DNA of 64,000 bases from Prostheceraeus crozeri (lineage: Eukaryota; Platyhelminthes; Polycladida; Euryleptidae), in assembly GCA_907163375.1 (NCBI GenBank), contig CAJQUW010015622.1, positions 1-64,000 of the forward strand, written 5' to 3'. Both the position numbers and the translations under genes were made by a program. Of this stretch, positions 1 to 11,140 are shown piece after piece. Under the pieces are notes generated by a model. That model worked only from the letters and a program-made list of their open reading frames with translations, had not been told where the DNA came from and did no database searches. Each line of letters starts with the position of its first letter. The stretch's first letter is position 1.

Positions 1-177
1 TTAAATAATTCATATCGGCCGCATACAGCAATTATCATGATAACACAGAGCTGCAAAAGAAATCCTGCAGATGCGACCATTTCAAATCATCAAAGCTTGA
101 ACATGTACAAGCAGCCTGACAAAAAATCTGCCAGCAAAAGAGAGTGAAATTGCTTGTACCTTCAACCCTATTTGGTC

Positions 178-1076
178 TGGGGAGGGGCCGATTCGACCCC
201 GTCCCAGATACTTTTTAATCCCACAGATGAACGTCTTTGTGTGAGAAGTCTACCTTCCGTGACTTTTCCTAACTTTTAATTGCGCATCTTTTGGGAGTAA
301 AAGATTTAATTTTGGCCAAATATTTTGGCCGTACGAGCTAAATGAAAACTAGTTACGACGTCTAAAAATCGTTGGAATTTACCTTCTGCTCTCATTTCAA
401 ACTTTTTCTCGAATAAATTAATGTAGTGTTGCATAATAGACACAAATTAATGATTTTGATAACATCAATGTTTTTTATAATATGATATTGGGATAGTATT
501 TGAATGCTTTTTAGTCTTATATCCTCCATATACTACTCATGAATAAATAGTAGAATAATTAACATTTTCTCATTTTTTACACGAATAATGAAACTTTTAG
601 AAAAACGTATCATTGTAATAATTGCGTATTTGTCTTCATTTAGGTTTCTTTGTGATAATATATTCTAGCTAATGATAGATAGCCAATTTGGAATGAAATT
701 TATGTCAATATATCTGATGAAAAAAATACTTTTTACTGTTTCAATGTTTGAAATTTGAAATACTATTCATACAGCATTATTATACATGTATGAATAAAAG
801 CAATAATTTAGCATTGATATAGCAAGAAACATGCCAGATAGAACACTTTCGCGTTATGTTTTAGTATTTTTAACAATAAAAAGTATCTAAAATTTGTAAA
901 AAATGCACTTTCAAATTTTGAATTGCTATTTATAGCATGGAGAAATTAAAGTTCTGAAAAACCGACTCCACCACTGAAAATATCATGACCGAAATATAGT
1001 ATGCATGTAATTTCATTAAATTTGAGTATTTACTTTAGGAAATCTGAGAGGGGGGCCCGAATCGGCCCCTCCCCAG
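178..1076. repeat. Short inverted repeat pair bounding about 0.9 kb
   Basis: A 19-bp G/C-rich sequence at 178-196 recurs inverted at 1058-1076, in a region otherwise very A/T-rich, and the similarity extends weakly beyond it on both sides. It may be the ends of a small non-autonomous DNA transposon. No target duplication was identified, and nothing coding was seen between the arms. Confidence 0.4.
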
Positions 1077-1180
1077 GCTGAGACAGTTAAAAAACCCAGA
1101 TCAGATAGGGTCAAACAAACATGCAAATATTTCATATCAGCAACCAAGAAAATTAACTCTATTAAAATTTAAATTTTTAG

Positions 1181-1318
1181 AGTGGAACATCAGATAGAAA
1201 AAAAGCTGACATTGAAGACGATGCTGAAGTCAATTTGAACTGGAGCTCTGTAACTGCTCAGTCCCAAATGCGCAAATTACTCAATAAAAGAACCCGTAAG
1301 AGTGAACTAAAACCATAG
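1181..1318 (+). CDS. Last coding exon of an unidentified host gene
   Basis: A polypyrimidine/TTTTAG acceptor ends at 1180, and a single open frame then runs 45 codons to TAG at 1316-1318. The peptide begins SGTSDRKKADIEDDAEV and ends in a basic tail, RKLLNKRTRKSELKP. Base composition is richer in G/C than the flanks, as expected for an exon. Upstream exons would lie to the left, possibly outside the window. The family is not recognised. Confidence 0.5.
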   Translation, partial: SGTSDRKKADIEDDAEVNLNWSSVTAQSQMRKLLNKRTRKSELKP

Positions 1319-3951
1319 GTAAATTTCTGGCTGCTTAATGATCATTTATTACATCACTAAACTATCCAAAAAGTATAGTTTCTCTTTTTTCTATAGTTTG
1401 ATCTTTCACATTTTTGAAATCATGGAAATGCGAATTTTCGCTTTGTTTATGTTAGTAAGACTAGAATGGACAACAGACTGTTTGTTGGCAGCAAATTCAG
1501 CTGCTCTATCAATGAAGCTTGTCATAATTGCAACTGGTTGCCGTAAGTTGATTTGTTGGATGTCATTATATCAAAGCGACTTAATATTTGGATATAATAA
1601 CAGCATCATGACTCTCTTTACAAAGCACACAGACAAGATGCCAGTACTGTCAACCAATAGGAGCCGTCATTCTTTAGACATCATGATTAGAAATTATTTG
1701 ATCAGCCATTACTTCACCCAAGACGTGGGACAATTTGCGTATTTCTGAAACATGATAAAGACCAACAATGTCCTCCCAGCTTATCCTTGACGTGATTATC
1801 ACTAAGATGTTACAGCAATAAAGTTTCTGAAGTATGACGTCATTGCGCTACGAAAATGTTTTTGAAAAATTGTAGCATTGTTTGCAATACACCTCAAATG
1901 TATTTTTGCAAATGAACAATATGGGAAGTTTATGATCTATGTTTTCTTGTGTCTAGCAGTTTCCTATTGATCTCAATAACAATTGATGCATTAAATTCTC
2001 TACTACAGTCAGCAACTTGGACATTTTATAATGGTGTGTTCGACACACCGTCTTTGACAAGATGTGCATCTTTTTGTTGATTTTCTGTCACCCATCGTCT
2101 CTGACTATGTACCGGTTGGTTGATACGTCTCATTGGTAATCTTGCTGGCTCAAGCACGTTGCCTCCTTTTCAACCATTCAAATTTCAAAGACTTGGACAA
2201 TTGAAGTAGAGAGCGTTTTAGCGTGCCTAATTATAACCATCTATGCACATGTTCTTACTGTTTGACTAAAATAATCTGAAGGACTGCATAAATTAGCAGT
2301 AGTATTATTTGCTGTAAAAAATTATTTTTTTTGCCTGTATTAAATTAGTGTTGCCATACTGAGGCCTACCATACCTGGTGTGCTCTGCGTGTAATGAAAC
2401 GACGATACATTCATTTTTATAAACGGCAATATCATTTTTATCAAATTCCCTTTCAAATTATATTTCTTTCTGTGAATTATATACATAAGTGTGAAGTTCA
2501 ACTCCAACCTTTGTCCCATGACTAATTCCAATATTTGCCCTAGGTTGATGCTTATCAAAAATTTAATGATAAGATAAGGTTACACATGAAAAAATAAATT
2601 TAATCTGATACACTTAAATATTTCCAAGTTCGACGTAAATGTTGTGTAATAGTTAATAAGCAGTGACGTCACGTGCTTTCAGACCATAGGCCTTCACTCG
2701 GCATTGGAATACTATTTCTATACCAAACACTTTTATGTTGCAACATTAATTTTCAAAAAAGCTGAATTTTTGATAACAATATCCCGAACATTTTTTAATG
2801 CCAAGTGAATGTGCACATGAGAAGTGATTGCTCATGTCACTTAACCGCCGTACTCAAGGAGCTGAGACCACATTATCTCGAGAAAAAGGAGGCAAGGCCA
2901 ACAGTTTTCTGTGCTTCTCACGGCCGGTCAGCCACTCACTTGTTTGAAATTTTGATGCATTAAAATGTCTTGTGTAGTATTTCTTATTTTTTTCTGAGTG
3001 AGCACTGTCATTTTATATCAGGTGTTGGCCTACCTTGCTTGACGATTGTCATCTTTTTAGTATATTCCCTTCGGACGAAAGGCGTGTATGATCTCACCTG
3101 CAGTACTAAACATAGCGTCACATCAATCACGTAAAAACAAATTATGGAATTCTACCGAATCTGGGTGTTCGAGTCAGATGCATTACTCTGCATTCATTGG
3201 AGAACGCTCATCATCTGATCGCAGTCTTGTCTGAACGTCAGCCATCTGCTACTGTTGACGTAGTGGCCTCTCTGACATAAAGCGAATCCAAGAACAATTG
3301 GGTTGCGCTTCCCTTACTATATTTAGATACCGCGCCTCGATCAAGAATCGCGCAGAATTTCATTGCAAAAATTGGAGAAGGCTAAGTATCATGTCTATCG
3401 GGAAAGCCAATATTGTCGCGGGCGCGTGCGCTTACTGCCTCACACGCACACAACTCTTTTTCGCTGTCTGAACATCAGTGCTCCGTCTGAACACACGACT
3501 AGTTTGTGTGTCTAATTGTTCGAAGAAGACAGCTGTGATTCGAGCACGTGCTGCAAAACTGTTCGCTCTGAGGTTGAGCGTCTGATTATGAGAAGGAAAG
3601 CTGTACACGCTATGACGAGAAGCAAATGAATTTAATGAATGATGACACTTTTCATTTTTATAATTGTTGGAAAATTATTTTTGAGGATGCGTCGAAGGCC
3701 TCGCAGGTACGGAGAAGACGCCACTGGTAATAAGTACTTATTCATGAGAACCGAATTTCTGTAGGTACGAAACCTTACACAACCAAAAGCTCAAAATTTA
3801 CTTATGCACTGTAAACTGTACACAAGTAGATGACAGTCAAAACAGCAGCCATATTGAACAGCCAATTGCTACAGACAATAAAAGAAAACGCACAACCAAA
3901 TAATCAGACACAATTGTCTACTTTTCTAATTTTGTTGTAAAATAGGTAACA
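1319..3951. other. Intergenic stretch, no supported gene
   Basis: Mostly A/T-rich DNA with short random open frames only. The part 3230-3620 is richer in G/C and CpG and might be promoter-like, but no TATA box or downstream coding start could be tied to it. A CACTGTAAACTGT motif near 3807 matches the ends of the TA-flanked miniature elements at 57262 and 62500 and may be a fragment of that family. Confidence 0.35.
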
Positions 3952-4239
3952 GGTGAGTCAAATTAAATGACCCTAAGTGCTGCAGATCAGTGAACATCCA
4001 ACCAATTTTTCACCGATGTATCACTTTAAACCCCAGGATATGGGCATCATTTTAGCGACTATTTGAAGTTCAAAGATATGTTGACTTTATAGATATATAA
4101 TGCTAAAGAATCATAAGTGAAAAATCGAATTTACAGCTCAAAAATCTATTTCAGTGTATTATCATCTATTAAAAGTACGCGATCATAAAAGAGCTACGAG
4201 TATCTACGTCAAACCATAAAAAAGGGCATATTGAGTCAA

Positions 4240-4640
4240 AAAAGTAAATCAAACGTTCCCTGTATAGTCATCACGATTAATGCGACCTCCATTCCTCGCT
4301 ACAATCGCTACACGATCGGCATGTCCGCCAGCAGTCATCGAACTTCACGGAATGAATGTCGATGGGAATTCGATCACCAAATAGTCGATCAACTTCCTCG
4401 AGTACTTCCCTCGTCCGGTGGATTGAGGCACCACCATCTTGCTAAATGCAATTTCCACAGGGATAGCGGCGCGCAACCGCTGGACAGATTACTACACGCA
4501 GAAGAATTGCGTACCGAGCTCCAGTCATTGTTCGTCCCTTCGGAACTGAAAGCGGCTGCTCCAACCACTCTACCACAAAGATCAGTCCATTCACTGGTAT
4601 CAAACCATTGATGCCGCTCATGACCAAGTAGACTGTCCTT
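4240..4640 (-). pseudogene. Decayed DDE transposase fragment
   Basis: On the minus strand a broken frame contains QDGGASIHRTREVLEEVD, the second-aspartate region of Tc1/mariner-superfamily transposases, followed by several stops. The fragment lies inside the 3952-6472 element and was probably its own enzyme. Catalytic residues other than this aspartate were not located, so it cannot be active. Assignment to the superfamily rests on this motif only. Confidence 0.4.
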
Positions 4641-5031
4641 TCTTGTCTTTCACTGCGACCACCACTTTCCCAACCACTTTCCCAGACTGGTGGTGACTTC
4701 GTTCAGCGACTCCTGCTTGCGGATTCTTTTTAGAGCAAAGCTCGCAAAGCTAGCTTTTTTGGAGTTGAAACTCATTGCACTAATTTCAGAGTGCTCGCTT
4801 TCCTCTACGTATTTGGCTACTTTATAGCCACTCCAGCTACCTATACCATGAAGGCAATTTAGCACCTCAATTGAATTCCACAGGAAATCTCTTGTAGACA
4901 CAGACAGCTTCTTCTTAGCATAAATTCACAGATCAACTGTTCATATTATTGCATGGCATGTATAGACATGTAAAACTAGGAAAACTTTTCAAATTCAAAA
5001 CCGCTGAATATCGTCAAAGTCAAGATATCTA

Positions 5032-6339
5032 CAGACCGTTTCATAAATCGTTGCACGCACAAAATATTCTTATATCTTTTCATATATTCTCATCAAATTT
5101 AATCGCATGCTGACAATCGATCAATAAACTTATTTACTCGGTCAGCTGAGACGCTTGGTTCAGGAAACATAGTTGTGTGGTTTGCCTAATTACATGAAGT
5201 AATTAGTGATTGTCTGCTTTGTTACTTTCACGATGCTATTTCAGATATCAATATCATGTTGGCCCATGTTTCACTCATTCTCCTTTTCATCATTGATGAG
5301 CTGCTCCATTAATCGGACGCAACACAAGTGTTAGCATTCCTACGGCGTGAAGAAAATGCTATCGTTTGCTGTGAACAGGTGCACAGACGAGACAAGCCCT
5401 TGTCTGATCCGAGATTCGAATTTCTTCTGACCTCAGTGAGGGAAATGATGACTCACGCAATGGCTGACCATGGGAATAATACAAATTTGAAGTTTGTCAG
5501 TGAACGGATGGGCTGATTTTGATAAAACTTCATATTCTTGGAGCTGATAACACCAGCATTATTTTAAACCAAAACTCGAAAGCACCAGCGTTAATACAAC
5601 AGAAGTTGTTAAGTTGTGTGCAGTTGACCGTTGTTGAACATTATTAACGCGAAAGTGGCGCAAAATTAGGAAAAAGTGTAAATTGAATGAAATTGCACAA
5701 ATTGATGTCCGAATTCTAAAAACAATATGTCATCTGAAAGCTTAACACGAGCCTGATTCAATGGTGATAATTTCAATCTTCTGTATTGCATAGTTTCGTC
5801 TGTAGGTGTCGGTGAACGAATTGACCGAACATTCATACTTTTAAGTCTGCTGACCACAGCTGACGAGACATAAGCTAAACGCGTTGCCAAATTAAAGTGC
5901 TTGACATAACCTTTTACATGGTACGAAGGTTATTGAAATTGAGCATCTTCATCAATGAGAAAATCTTGTGAGACTTTTTTAGCAACATTTTTTTGGTAAA
6001 ACTTATTAGTATTGTATCTTTTTGTATATACAGCCAATCCTAAGAACCATGTATCATGATGAAGATGACTGATAGTTCATGCTGTCTGCCAACTTTCATA
6101 AAAAAGTTCCGCCGTTTTCATGTTGAAATCCTGCATCAAAGAAAAACGCTCATTTTTTTTCATAAGGCCTACTGACCACAGCTGACTACACATGAAAACG
6201 AAATATGTGCCAAAATAATCTATGGAATACAAGGTTTCATATGGCATATCGTTTATGAAAATTAATCCAGGACTTCAACACGTAAATTTCATTTGAAAAT
6301 GGCCTAGCTTTTTTGTGTAATTACTTTTGAAGCGGTCTG
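5032..6339. mobile_element. 1.3-kb mariner-type element, copy A
   Basis: The ends read CAGACCGTTTCA and its inverse, flanked by TA (5030-5031 and 6340-6341). It inserted into the 3952-6472 transposon. A near-identical inverted copy lies at 18859-20162. It carries no recognisable transposase. Its longest open frames (5328-5516 plus; 5666-5890 minus) are short; the first is conserved between copies but its product is unknown. Probably non-autonomous. Confidence 0.65.
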
Positions 6340-6472
6340 TATGTAGTTTTAACAACCAGAGTTGCTGTTGAGACTATAGGGTTTAAATTAATACATCGCA
6401 TTTCAGAAATTGGTTGGATGTTCACTGATCTACAACACTTTATAAAATAGGGCCATTTAATTTGACTCACCC

Positions 6473-7425
6473 TTTATATCCAATGTGTAACTTACTACTA
6501 CTGTAGTAGTATATTAGTATTCCAAGATCTACCTCAGATAAAAAATATTGCCAATGAAGTCCATCAATACCAGTTTGTTTTAAGTAGACTACCTCTCACC
6601 CCATCCTCGCTAGCTTACACACACATGCACAAACACCCTCGAACATTCACTCATGTACATCTGTGTTGCCATGTCAGCAATCTCTCGCATGGATGGCAAG
6701 GTGTATGCAGCAGAAACATCTGCAACCTTAAAAACTGCAAGGATCATTTTAAAAACTGAGTTAAGATGCGACATCAAGATGCCAAAAATTCATAACTGCT
6801 ATCGCAATTACTCCCAGTCTATGAAATAATGATGAAACAAGCGCACTCATCAGTGCGCTACATCTGAAAATAAAGCTTAACTAAAAGTTTGCTGATAGGC
6901 CGGATGGAGGCCTACATAACTTCATTCCAGACATGTGTCCTATTTTGCTTTTCTCTGCAGAGGCATATCCAACATCTGCCCCATCTTCCACAATGTATTT
7001 GCGCTCGTAAATAGAGAGTGATATTCATTTGAGTAGTTGGGCATTTTCCTTTATACTTCTCTGCAGCTAAAGTTTGAATGCAGTCAAATTTGGTGACACC
7101 AGATATGAAGAGGAAACAAACTTCGTCTTTGAAATGAAAAATCGTTCGGTAGGTTGGTTAGTGAATAACGTTTATGATAATAATAGACTTCATCGATAAT
7201 ATGCAGCTCCCAAGTTCAATCTGAATACCACACGGAAAATATATTCAAGAAGTACGGTAGTTAGACGTTGCGTTAAATGAAGGAAACGGAAGCATAATAT
7301 TCAAACTGAATATAGCTTAACACGAAGTCTAACTAGAATAATACAATAGCATCCCGCAAAGCTGACAGCCATTATAACTAGAATTCTTGTAGGCACCATT
7401 GCAAATTGCTTTTTCTATTACTCAC
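6473..7425. other. Intergenic or intronic stretch, nothing assigned
   Basis: No coding exon could be supported. If the CAP-family exon at 7426-7695 belongs to a complete gene, later exons on the minus strand should lie here or further left; none was recognised with confidence. Confidence 0.3.
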
Positions 7426-7695
7426 CAAGGCGCTCATATGTGTTGCATTAGGCATCAATCCAGCGGCTGAGATCTTACAATTACCAGTTGCAATTTTGTG
7501 TCGTAAGGCATTTGTCATATCTAGAACAGCCTGCTTTTCATCTGTCTTCAAGCCTCTAGGAAGTGTGAAACCGTAGGACAAAATACGCTTTCCAGTTAAT
7601 TTTGTATTGAATGTTTCAAATAGATATCGCTGGCCATTGATCGATTGAATGCCAATGAAGCACAGTAGGCACACAACGAGTTGATGATTTTCCAT
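7426..7695 (-). CDS. First coding exon of a CAP/SCP-family secreted protein
   Basis: The start ATG at 7695 opens a signal peptide (about residues 1-22, MENHQLVVCLLCFIGIQSIN) followed by the start of a CAP domain: EKQAVLDMTNALRHKIATG and a later NATHMSAL, matching the family pattern of a helix with an xxHNxLR-type motif (here TNALR) and an NM/HM-containing loop. A consensus donor, G|GTGAGT, ends the exon at 7426; reading on gives intronic residues and a stop. CAP proteins (antigen 5, CRISP, PR-1) are secreted and disulfide-rich. The canonical histidine of HN is replaced by threonine. The rest of the gene was not found, so this may be a fragment. Confidence 0.6.
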
Positions 7696-8111
7696 TTTGA
7701 TGGGCTGCAAGGACGTTGAAAAACAAAAATTGACTAAATGGATTTGTGATGCAAAACTTGGGTTTCTAGACAACTCGCAATGCTTCATATGAAGATACAA
7801 TGTTCCACACTTTGAATTGAAGCATTTCTGGACATGCAACAGGAGCAAGCAAATATCTGATCATCAATCAAAACTTTCTTCGATCTGTAGAATATTTCAA
7901 ATTAGAAAATTTGTACTTTGTGTTTTTGATCTTGGACAAGGTGATGTCACGATACTGCGGAAGTTCGTCGAACAGATACAGTGTGATCCAAAAATAACCG
8001 AACCCAAAATAAAGCAAAAAATGTAGTGAACATCACATGTACATGTATTTATAGTGACAAGAGATTAGTCAATACATCAATAACCGAACCACAGAAGACA
8101 TGCATTCATGA

Positions 8112-8618
8112 CCCCCACAAGAAGAAATCGGGTGGGGTCAGATCCGGTGATCGGGTCGGCCACTCGACGGGTCCACGGCGACCTAACCAGCGCCCAGGGA
8201 AGTGCTCATCCAACCACTCACGAACCTTCAAAGCGTAAAGTAGAGTTTGTGAACATCCTCTCGTTCAGCAACATACCTGCTCCTTTAGCAACTTCAAATA
8301 GGATTCACCACTAACAGTCCCTTCGAAGAAATATGGTCCAATAAGGCCAGAAGAACACAATCCGCACCAAACAGTGATTCCAGGAGCATTGACGTCCTTC
8401 TGTAGAATCTCGAATGGATTCGTGTCGCACCAATAGACGGAGTTGTGTCGATTAACATGTCCATTGGTTTTGAAAGTGGCTTCATCTGACCACAAGATGC
8501 TGTCCACAAAATCCCGATACATGTCAGTAAAGCTAAGGAACGTTTCACAAAATTGTAGGCGCATGTCCGGATCGTCTTCATTCAGCTTATGCAGCAAATG
8601 TGGTTTGTAGGGCTTCAA
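8112..8618 (-). pseudogene. Truncated Tc1/mariner-superfamily transposase
   Basis: The frame 8265-8618 contains WSDEATFKTNGHVNRHNS, the first-aspartate region, followed by a GITVWCGLCSSGLIGPYFF block. Further on, 8112-8230 encodes HFPGRWLGRRGPVEWP and RSPDLTPPDFF, the C-terminal third-acidic-residue region. The block with the second aspartate between them is missing and the N-terminal DNA-binding domain is absent. The related copy at 49526-50290 shares the GHVNRHN motif. Dead relic of an insect-type mariner-like family. Confidence 0.65.
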
Positions 8619-8815
8619 GCCAATATCATTTCTTATCAGCTGTATTAAAACTATGATATCATACCATAGACTTCCTGTTATACACTATCAAAGTAATGAC
8701 TTCCTAATTTGTTAAAATTTTCTGTCACAAAGATGCAATAATTCACTTAAAATTAAGGTGGGCCTAACTTGTCCGTCATTCTTTAAATCCTTGTTGGCCA
8801 TTATTTTCTATGTTG

Positions 8816-8867
8816 GCAATGAATAAATTTGGAGAGCGCGTTAGCGCTCTCCAAATTTATTCATTGC
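8816..8867. repeat. Perfect 24-bp palindrome with GTTA loop
   Basis: Arms 8816-8839 and 8844-8867 are exactly complementary, separated by four bases. It could form a long cruciform or a stem-loop in RNA. It has no adjacent gene and may be a relic of a foldback element. Confidence 0.75.
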
Positions 8868-9857
8868 TCGTTCAACCATTAATTTCCTTGGTATTTCATT
8901 CATTGATTCTACCCTAAGAATTGCTGATTGCTTGATTTTCAAATTTCAAACAAACGTTTTAGTATGATGCTCTGAACTCTAATATATCTCAATTTGAGTG
9001 ACGTAGATTGAAAACTTTGTTGGTGACTGTTGAATTAGTGCCAAAATATGTTGACGTTTAAATGGACATGCAGGTCTCAGAATTTTCTAATTTGAGATTG
9101 ATTTTTAGTGACACAAGTTATTGATTTCCTGTGATATATCACAAATACAATTTGCATCGCGTCATAATTTTTTATGCATTGTGATGATAGTGATGGGATA
9201 TAACTGCGTGCTTCATCAAAATTGCACTGTATTTCCTTGTCATGTGGCAGTAACTATTGATTGTTAATTATTAAGCAACCTCATTCATTAGCATTTAATA
9301 GATGATACTGTACATGTGAACCATCCTCGTCATAGGACAAACAGATGTAAAACAAAATCGAAGAAAGATTCAAGAGATTGACATTAGATCAGTTTTAGAC
9401 CTGAATAATGGAGCTGCTCAAAGATATTAAGATTATTGGAGTTGCTATTAACGTCAAGACTACTAACCACGGGACTGTCTGCCCCTTTTTATTGACGTAG
9501 CCTATTTATATAAAAGCCATCGCATTCCGATCGATATAAAGTAATAAATAAAATGTATAATTTCCTTTAATATGATTATCAACTACATTTGCTTTTGAAT
9601 GCAAGTTACTCAATCGAGCTTCAAACATTTATAAATATAGCAAGTGTTGCAACCAAGTCTCCATAATAGTGATGATCCAATCGATGAAGTGCAGCTATTG
9701 TGCATCGTTTTTCATTTCTTTGATTGTCAATGAAAAACACTATTACAAAGTCAAATATTTCAGAACGTAATCGAATACAGAGAAAACTATACTGCGGACT
9801 TAGGCATAAGCTCATAAACTCTGGCTGAACACATGTAACAACCTGTAAACTTTGCTC
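8868..9857. other. Intergenic stretch, nothing assigned
   Basis: A/T-rich, with only short open frames and no domain or splice signal that could be defended. Confidence 0.3.
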
Positions 9858-10242
9858 TCATTTTTCACTTGTGATACTCCAAAATGACGAGACAGCTGCT
9901 GATGAGCGATTGCTCCATTCTTTTAAATTTTCTCGTTGTTGCAATCTACTTTTGATTAATTTGAAACGAAGAAAGGAATAGTATCCGACAAAGATTGTAA
10001 TGCATATGGAGGCAAGACCACACATTACAAGAAATAATATGGTAATGGTCATTTCGCTTGCTTTGAGACAATTTGCTACTGTGCTTGGATATACACTTTG
10101 ATAAGTCATTGCAACAGAGAAATTTTGAGTCCTTAGAACAGCAGAAATTTACACACACATTGTGTCCATATGATGTATTGCAATATTCTCTTGCATGACT
10201 TCGCAAAATGAAAGTCAATATTAGATGCAAACATATATACAT
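9858..10242 (-). pseudogene. Small cysteine-rich single-pass membrane protein, frameshifted
   Basis: Reading from ATG at 10242, a signal-like segment (MYICLHLILTFILRSHA) is followed by a compact cysteine pattern, EYCN...CVNFCC...FLCCN. In the next frame (9858-10109) come a strong transmembrane helix (TITILFLVMCGLASICITIF) and a basic cytoplasmic tail. This is the layout of Shisa/WBP1-like small type I membrane proteins. The two parts are out of frame by one base near 10080-10120. An assembly error, a small unseen intron or a real mutation could explain this. Family assignment is by layout only. Confidence 0.35.
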
Positions 10243-10759
10243 GGCTTGTACAGCTGTGACTCTATGTAATGGGTATATTTTACTAGCTACAATAAGCACC
10301 GATATTCAGAAATCATCTGCTCGCAGTGCTTTAAATTTCCATGATGATTAGAAGCTGATAGGAGTAAGATGACTTTTGGTGAAATTTGCTAACAATATCT
10401 ATAAGTTCTTAAAATGATTTCTATGAATCGAATCATAGAAGGATTTAGAAGGTTTAAATCATTTAGAAGCATCATTAATGAAGATATATTGCCTTTCAAA
10501 TGACAGCCTAAATCGTCGGCGTGTAGATACTTACGTACACGCATACTTTGCCTTCTGAAATGTGGTCTTGGTGTGCCAGAAAGGCGGTTTCATTTTGAAA
10601 CTTTCCTATTGTGTTTCCCGGCGGTTTCTAATGCATTTTTGCATGAAAGTTTCGAAAATCATGGTTAAAAATCATACAACTTGCCCTTTTCGAGAAAGTG
10701 ACGAAAATTTAGAATTGGCGGACAGAAAAACTGAAACTATTCTGGTGTTGACTTAAAAC

Positions 10760-11140
10760 AATTCCCAAGCATTCTTTGTAAGATCTATTCCGGAATATGG
10801 GAGTATCGTGTGGTCACCCAGTACCAAATTGGCAGGATTTCAAATCGAGCGGAAGCAATTCACCAGAATTTTTCCTAAGTTGCGTCAGCTTGAGTACAAA
10901 AAACGGTTGGAAGCATTATCACTATATTCTTTATCAACGTGCCGTCTACGTCATCGTCTTATTTTTCTTTTCAAAGTACTCAGTGGTATGACTTCGATTA
11001 AACCGGGAGATTTTTTCGCAAGATCCCAGCGTGGCAATCCATTCAAAATACTGATGCCTATACAGCACCGTGCACATATACAGATCGGTTTTTTTCACTG
11101 TCGACACCGTGTGGCATTGGAATCAATTTTCAGCGCATGA
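10760..11140 (+). pseudogene. LINE reverse transcriptase C-terminal remnant
   Basis: The translation shows the end of a non-LTR retrotransposon ORF2: YGSIVWSPSTKLAGF, then IERKQFTRIFPKLRQLEYKK, RLEALSLYSLSTCRLRHRL and IFLFKVLSGMTSIKPGDFF. This order (last palm/thumb block, ERxQRRFTR, L.SL..RRLR.DL, .FKIL.G) is typical of CR1/Jockey-like elements. The 5' part is missing, and a stop follows at 11140. 5'-truncated copies like this are usual for LINEs. Confidence 0.65.

Larger units (their letters stand above)
3952..6472. mobile_element. 2.5-kb DNA transposon with terminal inverted repeats, decayed
   Basis: The left end (3952-4012) and right end (6403-6472) are inverted copies of the same ~60-bp sequence beginning GGTGAGTCAAATTAAATG, with a small indel. 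Between them lie a decayed transposase (4240-4640) and a nested 1.3-kb element (5032-6339). The TIR type fits Tc1/mariner or a relative, but the target duplication is unclear. Confidence 0.6.

Noticed and set aside
1338..1748. 136-codon plus-strand frame
   Set aside because: No domain, no splice or composition support; lies just after the end of the 1181-1318 exon.
4231..4611. 126-codon plus-strand frame
   Set aside because: It is the antisense shadow of the transposase fragment on the minus strand.
5328..5516. 62-codon frame repeated in the two 1.3-kb elements
   Set aside because: Kept only as part of the elements; repetition follows from element copying, and no domain is visible.
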